Source: JAGUXG01 sp043798435 (lineage in GTDB: Bacteria > UBA9089 > UBA9088 > JAGUXG01). Taken from it: a stretch of 17,216 nt of DNA. The stretch covers positions 1 to 17,216 of the forward strand of contig JAZDOR010000069.1 in assembly GCA_043798435.1 (NCBI GenBank), in the 5' to 3' direction. This document shows, in pieces, positions 1 through 6,499 of the stretch; the stretch's first letter is position 1; every line of letters starts with the position of its first letter. The position numbers were made by a program, and so were the translations under genes. The notes below the pieces were generated by a model. It worked only from the letters and a program-made list of their open reading frames with translations. It was not told the DNA's origin and did no database searches.

Positions 1-69
1 ATTAAAGAAAGTCTCAAAATTACAAGCATTTTCACTTATAACTGATGGATAATCTGTAATTGGTAGCAT
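1..69 (-). CDS. Partial CDS, probable transposase N-terminus
   Basis: An open frame reads leftwards out of the window from the ATG at 69-67; 23 residues are visible, beginning MLPITDYPSVIS. A strong Shine-Dalgarno (GGAGGGG) lies six bases before this ATG. An in-frame ATG at 75-73 sits directly against that site and is less likely to be the start. A short LPI-(D/E)-YP opening is familiar from DDE transposases of the IS4/IS701 kind, but 23 residues cannot settle the family and no catalytic residue is visible. The 16-base palindrome at 81-96 lies immediately upstream. Another short gene start is possible. Confidence 0.4.
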   Translation of the reverse strand, partial: MLPITDYPSVISENACNFETFFN

Positions 70-80
70 TTTCATCCCCT

Positions 81-96
81 CCGATATATATATCGG
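81..96. promoter_or_regulatory. Perfect 16-bp palindrome before the left-edge gene
   Basis: CCGATATATATATCGG is its own reverse complement. On the minus strand its last bases run directly into the Shine-Dalgarno of the left-edge reading frame. It could be an operator, or an RNA hairpin that partly masks the ribosome site. The palindrome is seen directly; the role is inferred. Confidence 0.45.
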
Positions 97-162
97 CATA
101 AAAATGCTTTTACTTTAATAAAATTTGCAAAAGTTCAGTAAAAGGTTACCACAAATCTATTA

Positions 163-238
163 ATTGTGAATAGTGACGCTCTGCGGAAAGCAAACTTCCC
201 ACATCAACTCCTTTGGAGTTGCTCACACTATTCACAAT
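163..238. repeat. Nested inverted repeat, structured non-coding element
   Basis: ATTGTGAATAGTG at 163-175 is the exact reverse complement of CACTATTCACAAT at 226-238, a 13-bp outer stem. Inside are CAACTCC-TTT-GGAGTTG at 205-221 and a weaker GGAA/CTTCC pairing near 185-199. The whole could fold as one branched RNA or DNA structure. No protein frame crosses it. It could be a structured end of a mobile element, a terminator-like region or a small RNA. The rest of 97-290 is AT-rich and shows nothing else I can name. Confidence 0.5.
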
Positions 239-290
239 ACCACAAAAATTTAACATTTTTATTTTATAATAAACTATAACATTTTGATAT

Positions 291-296
291 TATAAT
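291..296 (+). promoter_or_regulatory. Perfect -10 box six bases before an ATG
   Basis: TATAAT is followed by CACAAA and then ATG at 303. Initiation at the usual distance would make an essentially leaderless mRNA, and no Shine-Dalgarno precedes this ATG. I see no good -35 at 17-18 bases upstream. The arrangement resembles the one before the radical SAM gene at 14763. Confidence 0.4.
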
Positions 297-302
297 CACA
301 AA

Positions 303-404
303 ATGAAGAATAATTCTGGACAAAAGGTCTCTTCTGGCTTATACTTCGTAAAATTCTTTGATGGAAGATTCTTAAAAAAGCTCTTTAGTTATTACCAAAT
401 TATT
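303..404 (+). pseudogene. Remnant of a FlgD-like / type IX-type C-terminal domain, in frame with leuB
   Basis: These 34 codons read through without a stop into leuB and include NNSGQKVSSGLYFVKF followed by FDGRFLKK. The pattern of N-x-G-Q-x-V-x-S-G-x-Y-F then a hydrophobic strand, G-x-F and K-K is typical of the extreme C-terminus of secreted surface proteins with FlgD Ig-like or type IX secretion sorting domains. It has no place at the N-terminus of a dehydrogenase. An in-frame TGA at 285-287 closes the frame upstream, so the rest of that protein is gone. It is either a decayed gene end or a translated extension of LeuB if the ATG at 303 is used. Assignment rests on pattern recognition. Confidence 0.5.
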
Positions 405-1439
405 ATGAAGATAGGTGTTATTCCGGGAGACGGCGTTGGGTCTGAAGTAATAAGGGAGGCAAAAAAATCACTTGAGGCTGCCTGCAAAAAGTATAATATC
501 AGGTATGAGTTAATAGAATACCCTTGGGGAGGGGATTATTATCTCAAATACAAAGAACCAATGCCTCCTTCTGCCTTGTCTGAATTAAAATCCCTCTCTG
601 CAATCCTGCTTGGTGCAGTCGGACATCCAGATGTTCCACCAGGAATCCTTGAAAAAGACCTGCTTCTTGCCATAAGATTTGGGCTTGATCAGTATATCAA
701 CCTGAGACCCATAAAACTCTATCCAGGGGTCTGGACACCGATCAAAGACAAGAGCCCAGAGGACATAAACTTTGTCGTTGTCCGTGAGAATACAGAGTGC
801 CTTTATGCAGGAATAGGAGGCGTCTTGCGGGATGATGTGGCTATTCAGGAGATGGTCTATACGAGATATGGGATAGAAAGATGTATAAGGTATGCCTTTG
901 AGTTAGCTAAAAATAGAAAAAGAAAGAAGCTCACCCTCGTTGATAAATCAAATGTCCTTACCTTTGGGCATGGCTTATGGCAAAGAATATTCAAAGAAGT
1001 TGGAGAGGAATATCCTGATGTGGAAAAAGACCATGCCTATGTTGATGCGATGTGCATGTGGATGATAAAGAATCCTGAGTGGTTTGACACGGCTGTAACC
1101 TGCAATATGTTTGGGGATATCATCACGGACCTTGGAGCAATGATTCAAGGTGGAATGGGGATTGCCGCAGGTGGCAATATAAACCCTTGTGGTGTTTCAA
1201 TGTTTGAGCCAATCCATGGCTCTGCTCCAAAACACGCTGGAAAGAATATTATCAACCCATTAGCGGCTATCCTCTCTACCTCTATGATGTTAGAGCATTT
1301 AGGAGAAAAGGATGCGGCGGATTCAATAGAAAGGGCTGTCATCTCTCTCCTTTCTTCTGGCAAGATACAGGATATGGGAGCAGGAAAGATGGGTCTTTCC
1401 ACATCAGAGGTAGGAGACCTTGTAGCTAATGCGATTTAA
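405..1439 (+). CDS. leuB: 3-isopropylmalate dehydrogenase
   Basis: This enzyme oxidatively decarboxylates 3-isopropylmalate in leucine synthesis (cytoplasm). From the ATG at 405 it has 344 residues, normal for the family, and starts with the N-terminal strand MKIGVIPGDGVGSEV. Visible landmarks are substrate arginines near 91, 101 and 127 (RENTE), catalytic Tyr134 and Lys181 (LVDKSNVLTF), metal-binding Asp near 214, 238 and 242 (NMFGDIITDLGA), and the nucleotide loop HGSAPKHAGKNIINP at 271-285. The stretch VPPGILEKDLLLAIRF and INLRP resembles actinobacterial-type LeuB. Odd points: the loop carries Lys276-His277 where NAD enzymes usually have Asp-Ile, and the frame extends 34 codons upstream. 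No Shine-Dalgarno precedes 405. A related beta-decarboxylating dehydrogenase is the alternative. Confidence 0.85.
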   Translation: MKIGVIPGDGVGSEVIREAKKSLEAACKKYNIRYELIEYPWGGDYYLKYKEPMPPSALSELKSLSAILLGAVGHPDVPPGILEKDLLLAIRFGLDQYINLRPIKLYPGVWTPIKDKSPEDINFVVVRENTECLYAGIGGVLRDDVAIQEMVYTRYGIERCIRYAFELAKNRKRKKLTLVDKSNVLTFGHGLWQRIFKEVGEEYPDVEKDHAYVDAMCMWMIKNPEWFDTAVTCNMFGDIITDLGAMIQGGMGIAAGGNINPCGVSMFEPIHGSAPKHAGKNIINPLAAILSTSMMLEHLGEKDAADSIERAVISLLSSGKIQDMGAGKMGLSTSEVGDLVANAI

Positions 1440-1450
1440 CAAGGATATAA

Positions 1451-1585
1451 ACCACTCAAGGCACAGAGATAACTCAATGTAAAATGCAAAATTAGCAATT
1501 AGCATTTCAAAATTAAACATTTTACATTGTTAATTTTACATTGATAATTTTGCAATGAATTTCCTCCGTGTCTCCAAAGGTTAAT
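1451..1585. repeat. Quasi-palindromic intergenic repeat between leuB and the barrel gene
   Basis: CAATGTAAAATG at 1475-1486 is the exact reverse complement of CATTTTACATTG at 1518-1529. ATTTTACATTG recurs at 1533-1543, and CAAAATTA at 1487-1494 pairs with TAATTTTG at 1545-1552. The outer flanks, ACCACTCAAGGCACAGAG on the left and CCTCCGTGTCTCC on the right, look like worn arms of a second inverted repeat. No coding frame is supported. Confidence 0.6.
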
Positions 1586-1592
1586 TTTCAAA

Positions 1593-3095
1593 ATGGCTAA
1601 AGTACTACTATTTTTACTCCTAACAGGGTTTGTTTATGCTGAGGAGGGAACAACCACCATTCCTCCATCAAGCCTTGAGATTATAGGCAAAGACAAGTCA
1701 GAGTTTTTGTGGAAAGAGGAGGTTGCTACTGCTTCCCTTACCTTTCCTAAGCTTTTCCCGCCAGAAAAAAGAAAGGTAGAAAAAGAAAAAAAAGAGGTAG
1801 AGCTTTGGACAAAAAAACCAGAGATTCCTATCATTTCCGAAGAAAGACCAGAGGTTTTTAAGAAAGATTCTGCCCTTCCTTCTCTTCTGCTTGGAGTAGG
1901 TCTAAGGAGCCAGATTACCTCAGAGTTTCTCTATGCTAAAGAAAAAGGTGAAAAGTGTCTATCTTTTAGCCTTTTCAGAGAGGCAAAGGATGGCTTTGAT
2001 TTCAACGGAAAAAAGGATTTTTGGCAAACGAGCAAAGATAAAGGAGAGATTACCTTTGGATTTGGAAGAGAGAAACAAAGAATAGTTGGAAAATTAGCCT
2101 TACAAGGAGAGGATATATTCCTTCCATATCAGGAGAAGACAGAAAAGAGAAGGAGAGCAGGGATTGAGCTGGGATATAATTCACCTGACTATGCTAACTT
2201 GGATATTTCCCTTTTTGCAAGGAGGGAGACAAAAGGGACTATTACCAATAAAGGTATAGGCACAGAGGTAGCCTTTGATATAGGAGAGGCAAGATTTACC
2301 ATAAAAGGAGAAGGGGAAAGGGATAGAACAGTATCTTCCTTAGTTCTGGCACTTCCGGTAGCAAAAAGGAAAAAGGCTTCATTCTCAGCAGATTTTGGGA
2401 TTTCCTCCCATAAAGGAAAAACTGTAAAAGCTGCACCACATTTAGCATTAAATCTTTCCTATCCCTTTTCGGAAACCCTCACCACAAAGATTTCAGTAGA
2501 TACAGGGCTTTCCACACCATCCTTTGCTGATTTATATCTCAAAGACCCTTATGCCACAGTTGGGACAGAGGGAATCTCCCCTGAGAACACCTTTCAGCTT
2601 TCTGGAGATTGTGAGTTTTATACCAAAAACCTTGCTATTACTGGAGGTCTCTTTGTCAAAAGCACAAAGGACCATATTTATTATGAGAAAAAAGAGCCAG
2701 GACTTTATGAGCCAAAGAACTTAAGCTCTACTGTAGTAATAACTGGAGCAAAAGGTAATTTAATATATAAAATAAAAGAGAATATGAGACTGGAGACTAT
2801 AGTATGCCTGACTAATTTTAATAAGGACATTCCTTACCAACCAAAGGCAGAGGCAGAGGTATCCTTTGAGTATAAAAAGAGACCTTTCTCTCTGAAACCT
2901 GAACTCTCTTTTGTTGGCAATCAAGAACCTGAGATTCCATCAGCTGTCATTTTCTCTATTGCCTCCGAGATGGAGCAAGATACGAGCCTTTGGTTTCTTA
3001 AGATAGATAACCTTTTCAATACCTCCTATCTAAAGAGGGCAGACTATCCAGGAGATAAACTCTCTGTCCTTGTTGGGGTAAAAATGGTTTTATAA
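1593..3095 (+). CDS. Outer-membrane beta-barrel protein, TonB-receptor-like but lacking a plug
   Basis: 500 residues. The start MAKVLLFLLLTGFVYA-EE is a short signal peptide with probable cleavage after VYA. Residues about 25-100 form a charged Lys/Glu/Pro-rich linker; from about 105 onward alternating hydrophobic/polar strands run to the end. TGLSTPSFADLYLKDPY with ISPENTFQL, and the terminal NLFNTSYLKRADYPGDKLSVLVGVKMVL in part, match the late barrel of TonB-dependent receptors (SFADLY, NLFN-Y, strand-terminated C-end). I see no plug domain, which normally fills the first 120-150 mature residues, so TonB-dependent gating is doubtful. The substrate is unknown. The stop overlaps the next ATG by one base, implying translational coupling. 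Only a weak AAAGG, rather far upstream, precedes the start. Confidence 0.6.
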   Translation: MAKVLLFLLLTGFVYAEEGTTTIPPSSLEIIGKDKSEFLWKEEVATASLTFPKLFPPEKRKVEKEKKEVELWTKKPEIPIISEERPEVFKKDSALPSLLLGVGLRSQITSEFLYAKEKGEKCLSFSLFREAKDGFDFNGKKDFWQTSKDKGEITFGFGREKQRIVGKLALQGEDIFLPYQEKTEKRRRAGIELGYNSPDYANLDISLFARRETKGTITNKGIGTEVAFDIGEARFTIKGEGERDRTVSSLVLALPVAKRKKASFSADFGISSHKGKTVKAAPHLALNLSYPFSETLTTKISVDTGLSTPSFADLYLKDPYATVGTEGISPENTFQLSGDCEFYTKNLAITGGLFVKSTKDHIYYEKKEPGLYEPKNLSSTVVITGAKGNLIYKIKENMRLETIVCLTNFNKDIPYQPKAEAEVSFEYKKRPFSLKPELSFVGNQEPEIPSAVIFSIASEMEQDTSLWFLKIDNLFNTSYLKRADYPGDKLSVLVGVKMVL

Positions 3096-3649
3096 TGGAA
3101 AAATCTCTCCTCAGAAAGAGGTTTTGCCAGATTCGTAATAGCCTTTCACCGAAAGAATTATCCTCTCTCTCCGCAAGGATAAAGCAAAATCTCTTTGACT
3201 CTGAAGAATTTAAGTCTGCAAACTCTATCCTCTTCTATGCCTCCTTCAGGTCAGAGGTTGAGACATTGCCTGTAATTGAGGAGACATTAGGTAAAAAAAG
3301 GTGTTTCCTGCCAAAGGTATCGGCCGATGAACTTAAAGTATTTGAGATACAGAGTTTTTCAGAACTCAAATCTGGATATTATGGAATATTGGAGCCAATA
3401 ACAGAAGTAGAAGCAAAGCTAAGCCAGATAGAGCTAATCATTATTCCAGGTCTTGCTTTTAGTAAAGATGGAGGAAGATTGGGCTATGGAAGGGGCTTCT
3501 ATGACAGGCTACTTGCAAAGACAAGCAGTCTAAAGGTTAGCCTTTGCTTCTCCTGCCAGCTGACAGACGAGATTCCAATAAACCAGCGGGACCAGCGGGT
3601 AGACAGAATAATAACAGAAGATGGGGTTATCTACTGCTTCGAAAGATAG
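3095..3649 (+). CDS. 5-formyltetrahydrofolate cyclo-ligase
   Basis: Converts 5-formyl-THF to 5,10-methenyl-THF using ATP, returning a storage/by-product folate to the one-carbon pool in the cytoplasm. The 184 residues are normal for the family. The N-terminus KSLLRKRFCQIRNSLS is the basic helix typical of this fold; FYASFRSEVET at 48-57 lies in the substrate region; the signature PGLAFSKDGGRLGYGRGFYDR at about 118-138 holds the ATP-binding glycine-rich loop with GYGRGFYDR. The start ATG overlaps the preceding stop as TAATG, so it is probably translated by re-initiation after the barrel gene. It converges with ilvN with only 11 bases between the two stop codons and no visible hairpin terminator. 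Confidence 0.92.
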   Translation: MEKSLLRKRFCQIRNSLSPKELSSLSARIKQNLFDSEEFKSANSILFYASFRSEVETLPVIEETLGKKRCFLPKVSADELKVFEIQSFSELKSGYYGILEPITEVEAKLSQIELIIIPGLAFSKDGGRLGYGRGFYDRLLAKTSSLKVSLCFSCQLTDEIPINQRDQRVDRIITEDGVIYCFER

Positions 3650-3660
3650 CTAAACTATTA

Positions 3661-4137
3661 CTATTTCTCTCCCCTGGTTATAGCCACCTTCCCTGTCCTG
3701 ATAAGCTCTACAATCTCAAAGGATTTTAAGATGTCTATGAGACCAGAGAGTTTGTCCTCATCTCCAGTCATCTCAAGGGTTACATAGTCCTTTGCTACAT
3801 CAATGATTCTTGCCCTGAATATATCGGCAATCTCTATAATCTCTGATCTCTTCCCCTTGTGTCGGACCTTGATTAAGAGGAGCTCCCTCTCCACATGGGT
3901 TGTGTGGGTGAAGTCAGAAACCCTAATGGTATCAACCAATTCATTCAGTTGCTTCTCTATCTGCTCAATGATCTTCTCATCTCCAGCAGTAACAATCGTC
4001 ATCCGAGAGACAGTCGGGTCTTCTGTAGGAGCAACACAGAGGGAGTCAATATTATAACCCCTTCCAGAAAAAAGCCCTGCCACCCTTGCCAGGACACCAA
4101 ACTTATTCTCAACCAAAACAGATATTATGTGTCTCAT
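3661..4137 (-). CDS. ilvN: Acetolactate synthase small (regulatory) subunit
   Basis: Regulatory subunit of acetohydroxyacid synthase, the first common enzyme of valine, leucine and isoleucine synthesis; it activates the large subunit and gives it valine feedback control. 158 residues, normal for the short form. An ACT domain occupies about 1-75 (ISVLVENKFGVLARVAGLF, then RGYNIDSL), with the NKFGVL valine-site glycine at 14; the C-terminal ACT-like domain runs from about 80 (ERELLLIKV) to the end. Its ATG shares one base with the stop of the upstream aspartic protease gene (TAATG). In most bacteria it follows ilvB directly; here a protease gene intervenes. Confidence 0.95.
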   Translation of the reverse strand: MRHIISVLVENKFGVLARVAGLFSGRGYNIDSLCVAPTEDPTVSRMTIVTAGDEKIIEQIEKQLNELVDTIRVSDFTHTTHVERELLLIKVRHKGKRSEIIEIADIFRARIIDVAKDYVTLEMTGDEDKLSGLIDILKSFEIVELIRTGKVAITRGEK

Positions 4138-4523
4138 TACTTTAGATCCATCCTTTTTATGTGGATAAGGCGATGACTTATCATATCGACACCAGCTTGC
4201 GATTGCTCAAGAACTATATAACCTATCAAGGGTTCATAAATACCATTTTCTGGCTTCATATCCACAAAAACAACCTCGCTATATATTCGGCGAAAGCCCT
4301 CTATCTGAATCTGAACAGGACCATAAATTTCACCTTTAACTGTGGCTTGGGTAGCTGTTTCTAACTCAATTGTCTCTATTGATTCCAATTCTCCCAACTG
4401 CTCTTTCCATGCACTTGGAAGAACCATATGAGATGCACCAGTATCCACCAACGCATCACAATGTATAGACCTTACTGGATCCTGGACAGTAGCAATTCTT
4501 ACCTGTGTAATAATTCTTCCCAT
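4137..4523 (-). CDS. Retropepsin-like (clan AA) aspartic protease
   Basis: 128 residues from the ATG at 4523, which has the Shine-Dalgarno AGGTGA five bases upstream; the in-frame GTG at 4532 overlaps that site and is less likely. The active-site motif is CDALVDTGASHMVLP at 22-36, with catalytic Asp27-Thr-Gly and a hydrophobic flap-type tail. EPLIGYIVLEQSQAGVDM at 97-114 fits the conserved second half of bacterial single-domain clan AA proteases (PLLG-x-x-x-LE-x-x-x-x-x-VD). One DTG per chain means it should work as a homodimer, like retroviral protease. No signal peptide or membrane helix is visible. It sits inside the ilv operon, coupled to ilvN by a one-base overlap and just 12 bases after the ilvB stop. 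Its target is unknown. Confidence 0.85.
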   Translation of the reverse strand: MGRIITQVRIATVQDPVRSIHCDALVDTGASHMVLPSAWKEQLGELESIETIELETATQATVKGEIYGPVQIQIEGFRRIYSEVVFVDMKPENGIYEPLIGYIVLEQSQAGVDMISHRLIHIKRMDLK

Positions 4524-4535
4524 TTTTATCACCTA

Positions 4536-6206
4536 TTACGCAATCCCATCCATCATCTGGGTTAAGGCAGCACCTGCGGGAACCATGGGAAAGACATTCT
4601 CTTCCCTAGTTATCCGAAAGTCAAGCAGGACTGGGCCATTATAGGCAAGAGCCTTCTTTATCGCCTTCTCAACATCGCCTTTTCTATCAACCCTGATTCC
4701 CAAAATACCATAAGCCTCAGCCAACTTTACAAAATCTGGGGCAACACTAATATCAGTATGGGAGTATCTCTTTTCATAGAATAGCTCCTGCCACTGCCTC
4801 ACCATCCCCAAATACTGATTATTGAGTATCGCAATCTTTACCGGGAGCTTTTCGGCAACTGCTGTGGCTAATTCCTGAATGTTCATCTGGATAGAACCAT
4901 CCCCGGCAATATCAAAGACTGTTGCCTCTGGATTGGCAACCTGTGCTCCAATTGCCGCTGGAAACCCATAGCCCATTGTGCCAAGCCCGCCTGATGATAA
5001 AAACCTTCTGGGTTTATCAAACTTATAATACTGGGCCGCCCACATCTGGTTCTGGCCAACCTCAGTGGTGATAATGGCTTCTCCATTCGTGAGCTCGTAA
5101 ATCTTTTCTATAACATACTGGGGTCTTAGCTCTTCATCATTTTTATAGGTGAGTGGATATTTTTCCTTCCAGTCGGAAATCATAGAAAGCCAGTCGGAAA
5201 TCTCTGGGGGCTCCACTATCTTGTTTAGCTCCTCCAAAATAAGACCTACATCTCCGACAATTGGAATATGGCACTTGATATTCTTGCTTATCTCTGAGGG
5301 GTCAATGTCAATGTGGATGATTGTGGCACCTTTGGCAAACTCATCCATCTTTCCAGTAATTCTATCATCAAACCTGGCACCAATAGCTATGAGGAGGTCT
5401 GCCTCGCTGATAGCAAAATTTGCATACTTTGTGCCGTGCATACCAAGCATTCCTAAGGATAATGGATGTGTTCCCGGAAATCCACCCAGGCCCATCAGGG
5501 TGTTGGTAACTGGGATTTGGGTCTTTTTAACTAATTCTTTTAGTTTATCAGCCGCATTGCTTAAGATAACACCTCCCCCGGCATAAATGACAGGTTTCTT
5601 TGCTTTAGCTATAGCCTCTGCTGCCTTCTTTATCTGAATAGGATGACCTTTGTATGTGGGATTATAGCTTCTAAGGGAAACAGCCTCTAATTTAATAGAT
5701 TTGCATTTGCCAGTGGAAACATCCTTTGGAATATCAATCAAAACAGGCCCTGGTCTTCCTGACCTGGCCAGATAGAACGCCTCTTTCACTGTTCTGCCAA
5801 GCTCTTCTACCCTTTTTACTAAGTAATTCTGCTTGGTAACAGGTCTGGTTATACCAACAATATCTGCCTCCTGGAAGGCATCATTGCCAATCATTGTGCT
5901 GGGAACCTGCCCAGTCAAAGCAACAATCGGGATAGAGTCCATATAGGCTGTAGCGATACCTGTGACTAAGTTTGTTGCCCCAGGACCTGAGGTAGCCAGG
6001 CAAACCCCGACTTTACCTGTTGATCTGGCATAGCCATCTGCGGCATGGGCTGCGGCCTGCTCATGCCTCACCAGAACAACCCTCAGTTCCTTTGTCCGAT
6101 AAAGGACATCAAATATAGGCAGGACTGCTCCTCCCTGATAAGCGAAGATTGTCTCCACCCCTTCATTTATCAGCGTATCAATCAAAATCTCAGCACCTTG
6201 TTTCAT
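4536..6206 (-). CDS. ilvB: Acetolactate synthase large (catalytic) subunit
   Basis: ThDP-dependent enzyme that condenses two pyruvates, or pyruvate and 2-oxobutyrate, at the entry to branched-chain amino acid synthesis. From the ATG at 6206 it has 556 residues (MKQGAEILIDTLINEGVETI), usual for the family; an in-frame extension to 6272 reads through the repeat region and is not credible. Visible parts: AYQGGAVLPIFD and the RHEQAAAHAADGYAR block with the ThDP-activating Glu, the FAD-binding middle domain (about 190-330, IGARFDDRITGK), and the ThDP/Mg motif GDGSIQMN followed by NNQYLGMVRQW. First gene of ilvB-protease-ilvN. No obvious Shine-Dalgarno. A promoter-like block lies just upstream, and the tRNA-Leu gene on the same strand ends 182 bases before the start. 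Confidence 0.95.
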   Translation of the reverse strand: MKQGAEILIDTLINEGVETIFAYQGGAVLPIFDVLYRTKELRVVLVRHEQAAAHAADGYARSTGKVGVCLATSGPGATNLVTGIATAYMDSIPIVALTGQVPSTMIGNDAFQEADIVGITRPVTKQNYLVKRVEELGRTVKEAFYLARSGRPGPVLIDIPKDVSTGKCKSIKLEAVSLRSYNPTYKGHPIQIKKAAEAIAKAKKPVIYAGGGVILSNAADKLKELVKKTQIPVTNTLMGLGGFPGTHPLSLGMLGMHGTKYANFAISEADLLIAIGARFDDRITGKMDEFAKGATIIHIDIDPSEISKNIKCHIPIVGDVGLILEELNKIVEPPEISDWLSMISDWKEKYPLTYKNDEELRPQYVIEKIYELTNGEAIITTEVGQNQMWAAQYYKFDKPRRFLSSGGLGTMGYGFPAAIGAQVANPEATVFDIAGDGSIQMNIQELATAVAEKLPVKIAILNNQYLGMVRQWQELFYEKRYSHTDISVAPDFVKLAEAYGILGIRVDRKGDVEKAIKKALAYNGPVLLDFRITREENVFPMVPAGAALTQMMDGIA

Positions 6207-6215
6207 AATAAAAAA

Positions 6216-6244
6216 ATCGTAACACTTTACCCATCCAAAGTAAA
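6216..6244 (-). promoter_or_regulatory. Promoter-like block upstream of ilvB
   Basis: On the minus strand, -35 TTTACT (6244-6239), a 17-base spacer and -10 TACGAT (6221-6216) precede ilvB. The block TTTACTTTGGATGG with its following AT-rich part is nearly repeated before fdhD (about 26 of 31 positions identical by eye). CTTTAC and GTAAAG also form a small inverted repeat over 6225-6245. Confidence 0.45.
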
Positions 6245-6248
6245 GATT

Positions 6249-6342
6249 AACCGCAGAGGTCGCAGAGAGCACAGAGAAATAAAAACTTAAAAATTTTGTA
6301 AATTCTCTGCGTTCTCAGCGGTGCCCTAAAGGTGAACAATTA
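6249..6342. repeat. CGCAGAG palindromic element, copy A
   Basis: The left arm (ACCGCAGAGGTCGCAGAG from 6250) and right arm (TTCTCTGCG, then AGCGGT ending at 6322) are inverted, with an AT-rich centre. The tail GCCCTAAAGGTGAA at 6323-6336 follows. A second copy in opposite orientation is at 11871-11968. Its plus-strand translation gives the peptide NRRGRREHRE, a familiar false protein from such repeats. Confidence 0.75.
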
Positions 6343-6388
6343 TCTTCTGCTTCACTTGAGTAAATAGTTATAAAAAATCTTTCTTATA

Positions 6389-6470
6389 TGCCGGGAGCGG
6401 GACTCGAACCCGCATAGGTTACCCCATGCGCCCCTTAAACGCACGTGTCTGCCAATTCCACCATCCCGGC
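6389..6470 (-). tRNA. tRNA-Leu, anticodon read as AAG
   Basis: The minus strand gives an 82-base class II tRNA with acceptor GCCGGGA/TCCCGGC and discriminator A. The D-arm is GTGGAATTGGCAGACAC. The anticodon stem TGCGT/GCGCA closes the loop TTAAGGG, so positions 34-36 are AAG. A long variable arm TGGG-GTAA-CCTA and T-arm GCGGG-TTCGAGT-CCCGC follow. GG in the D-loop, the long variable arm and A73 identify leucine. CCA is not encoded. The T-arm and acceptor stems are fully paired, so it looks functional. A34 is unusual in bacterial tRNA-Leu; the usual counterpart is GAG. A T-rich run follows the 3' end. It lies upstream of the ilvB operon on the same strand. Confidence 0.93.
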
Positions 6471-6499
6471 GTAAAGAAGCTGACAGCTGACAGCTATTT

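Noticed and set aside
163..238. Retron or group II intron RNA
   Set aside because: No reverse transcriptase is visible nearby and no intron domain V/VI pattern; left as an unassigned structure.
3650..3660. Terminator between the cyclo-ligase gene and ilvN
   Set aside because: Only 11 bases lie between the convergent stops, and no stem with a T-run is visible around them.
5149..5586. Plus-strand open frame of 145 codons opposite ilvB
   Set aside because: Antisense to the conserved ilvB core; no protein-like motifs.
6207..6272. Upstream extension of ilvB to 6272
   Set aside because: The extra 22 codons read through the promoter-like block and into the repeat; family alignment starts at MKQGAEIL.
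6045..6290. Plus-strand frame ending in NRRGRREHRE
   Set aside because: The basic tail is the translation of the CGCAGAG repeat and the rest is antisense to ilvB; a known kind of false gene.
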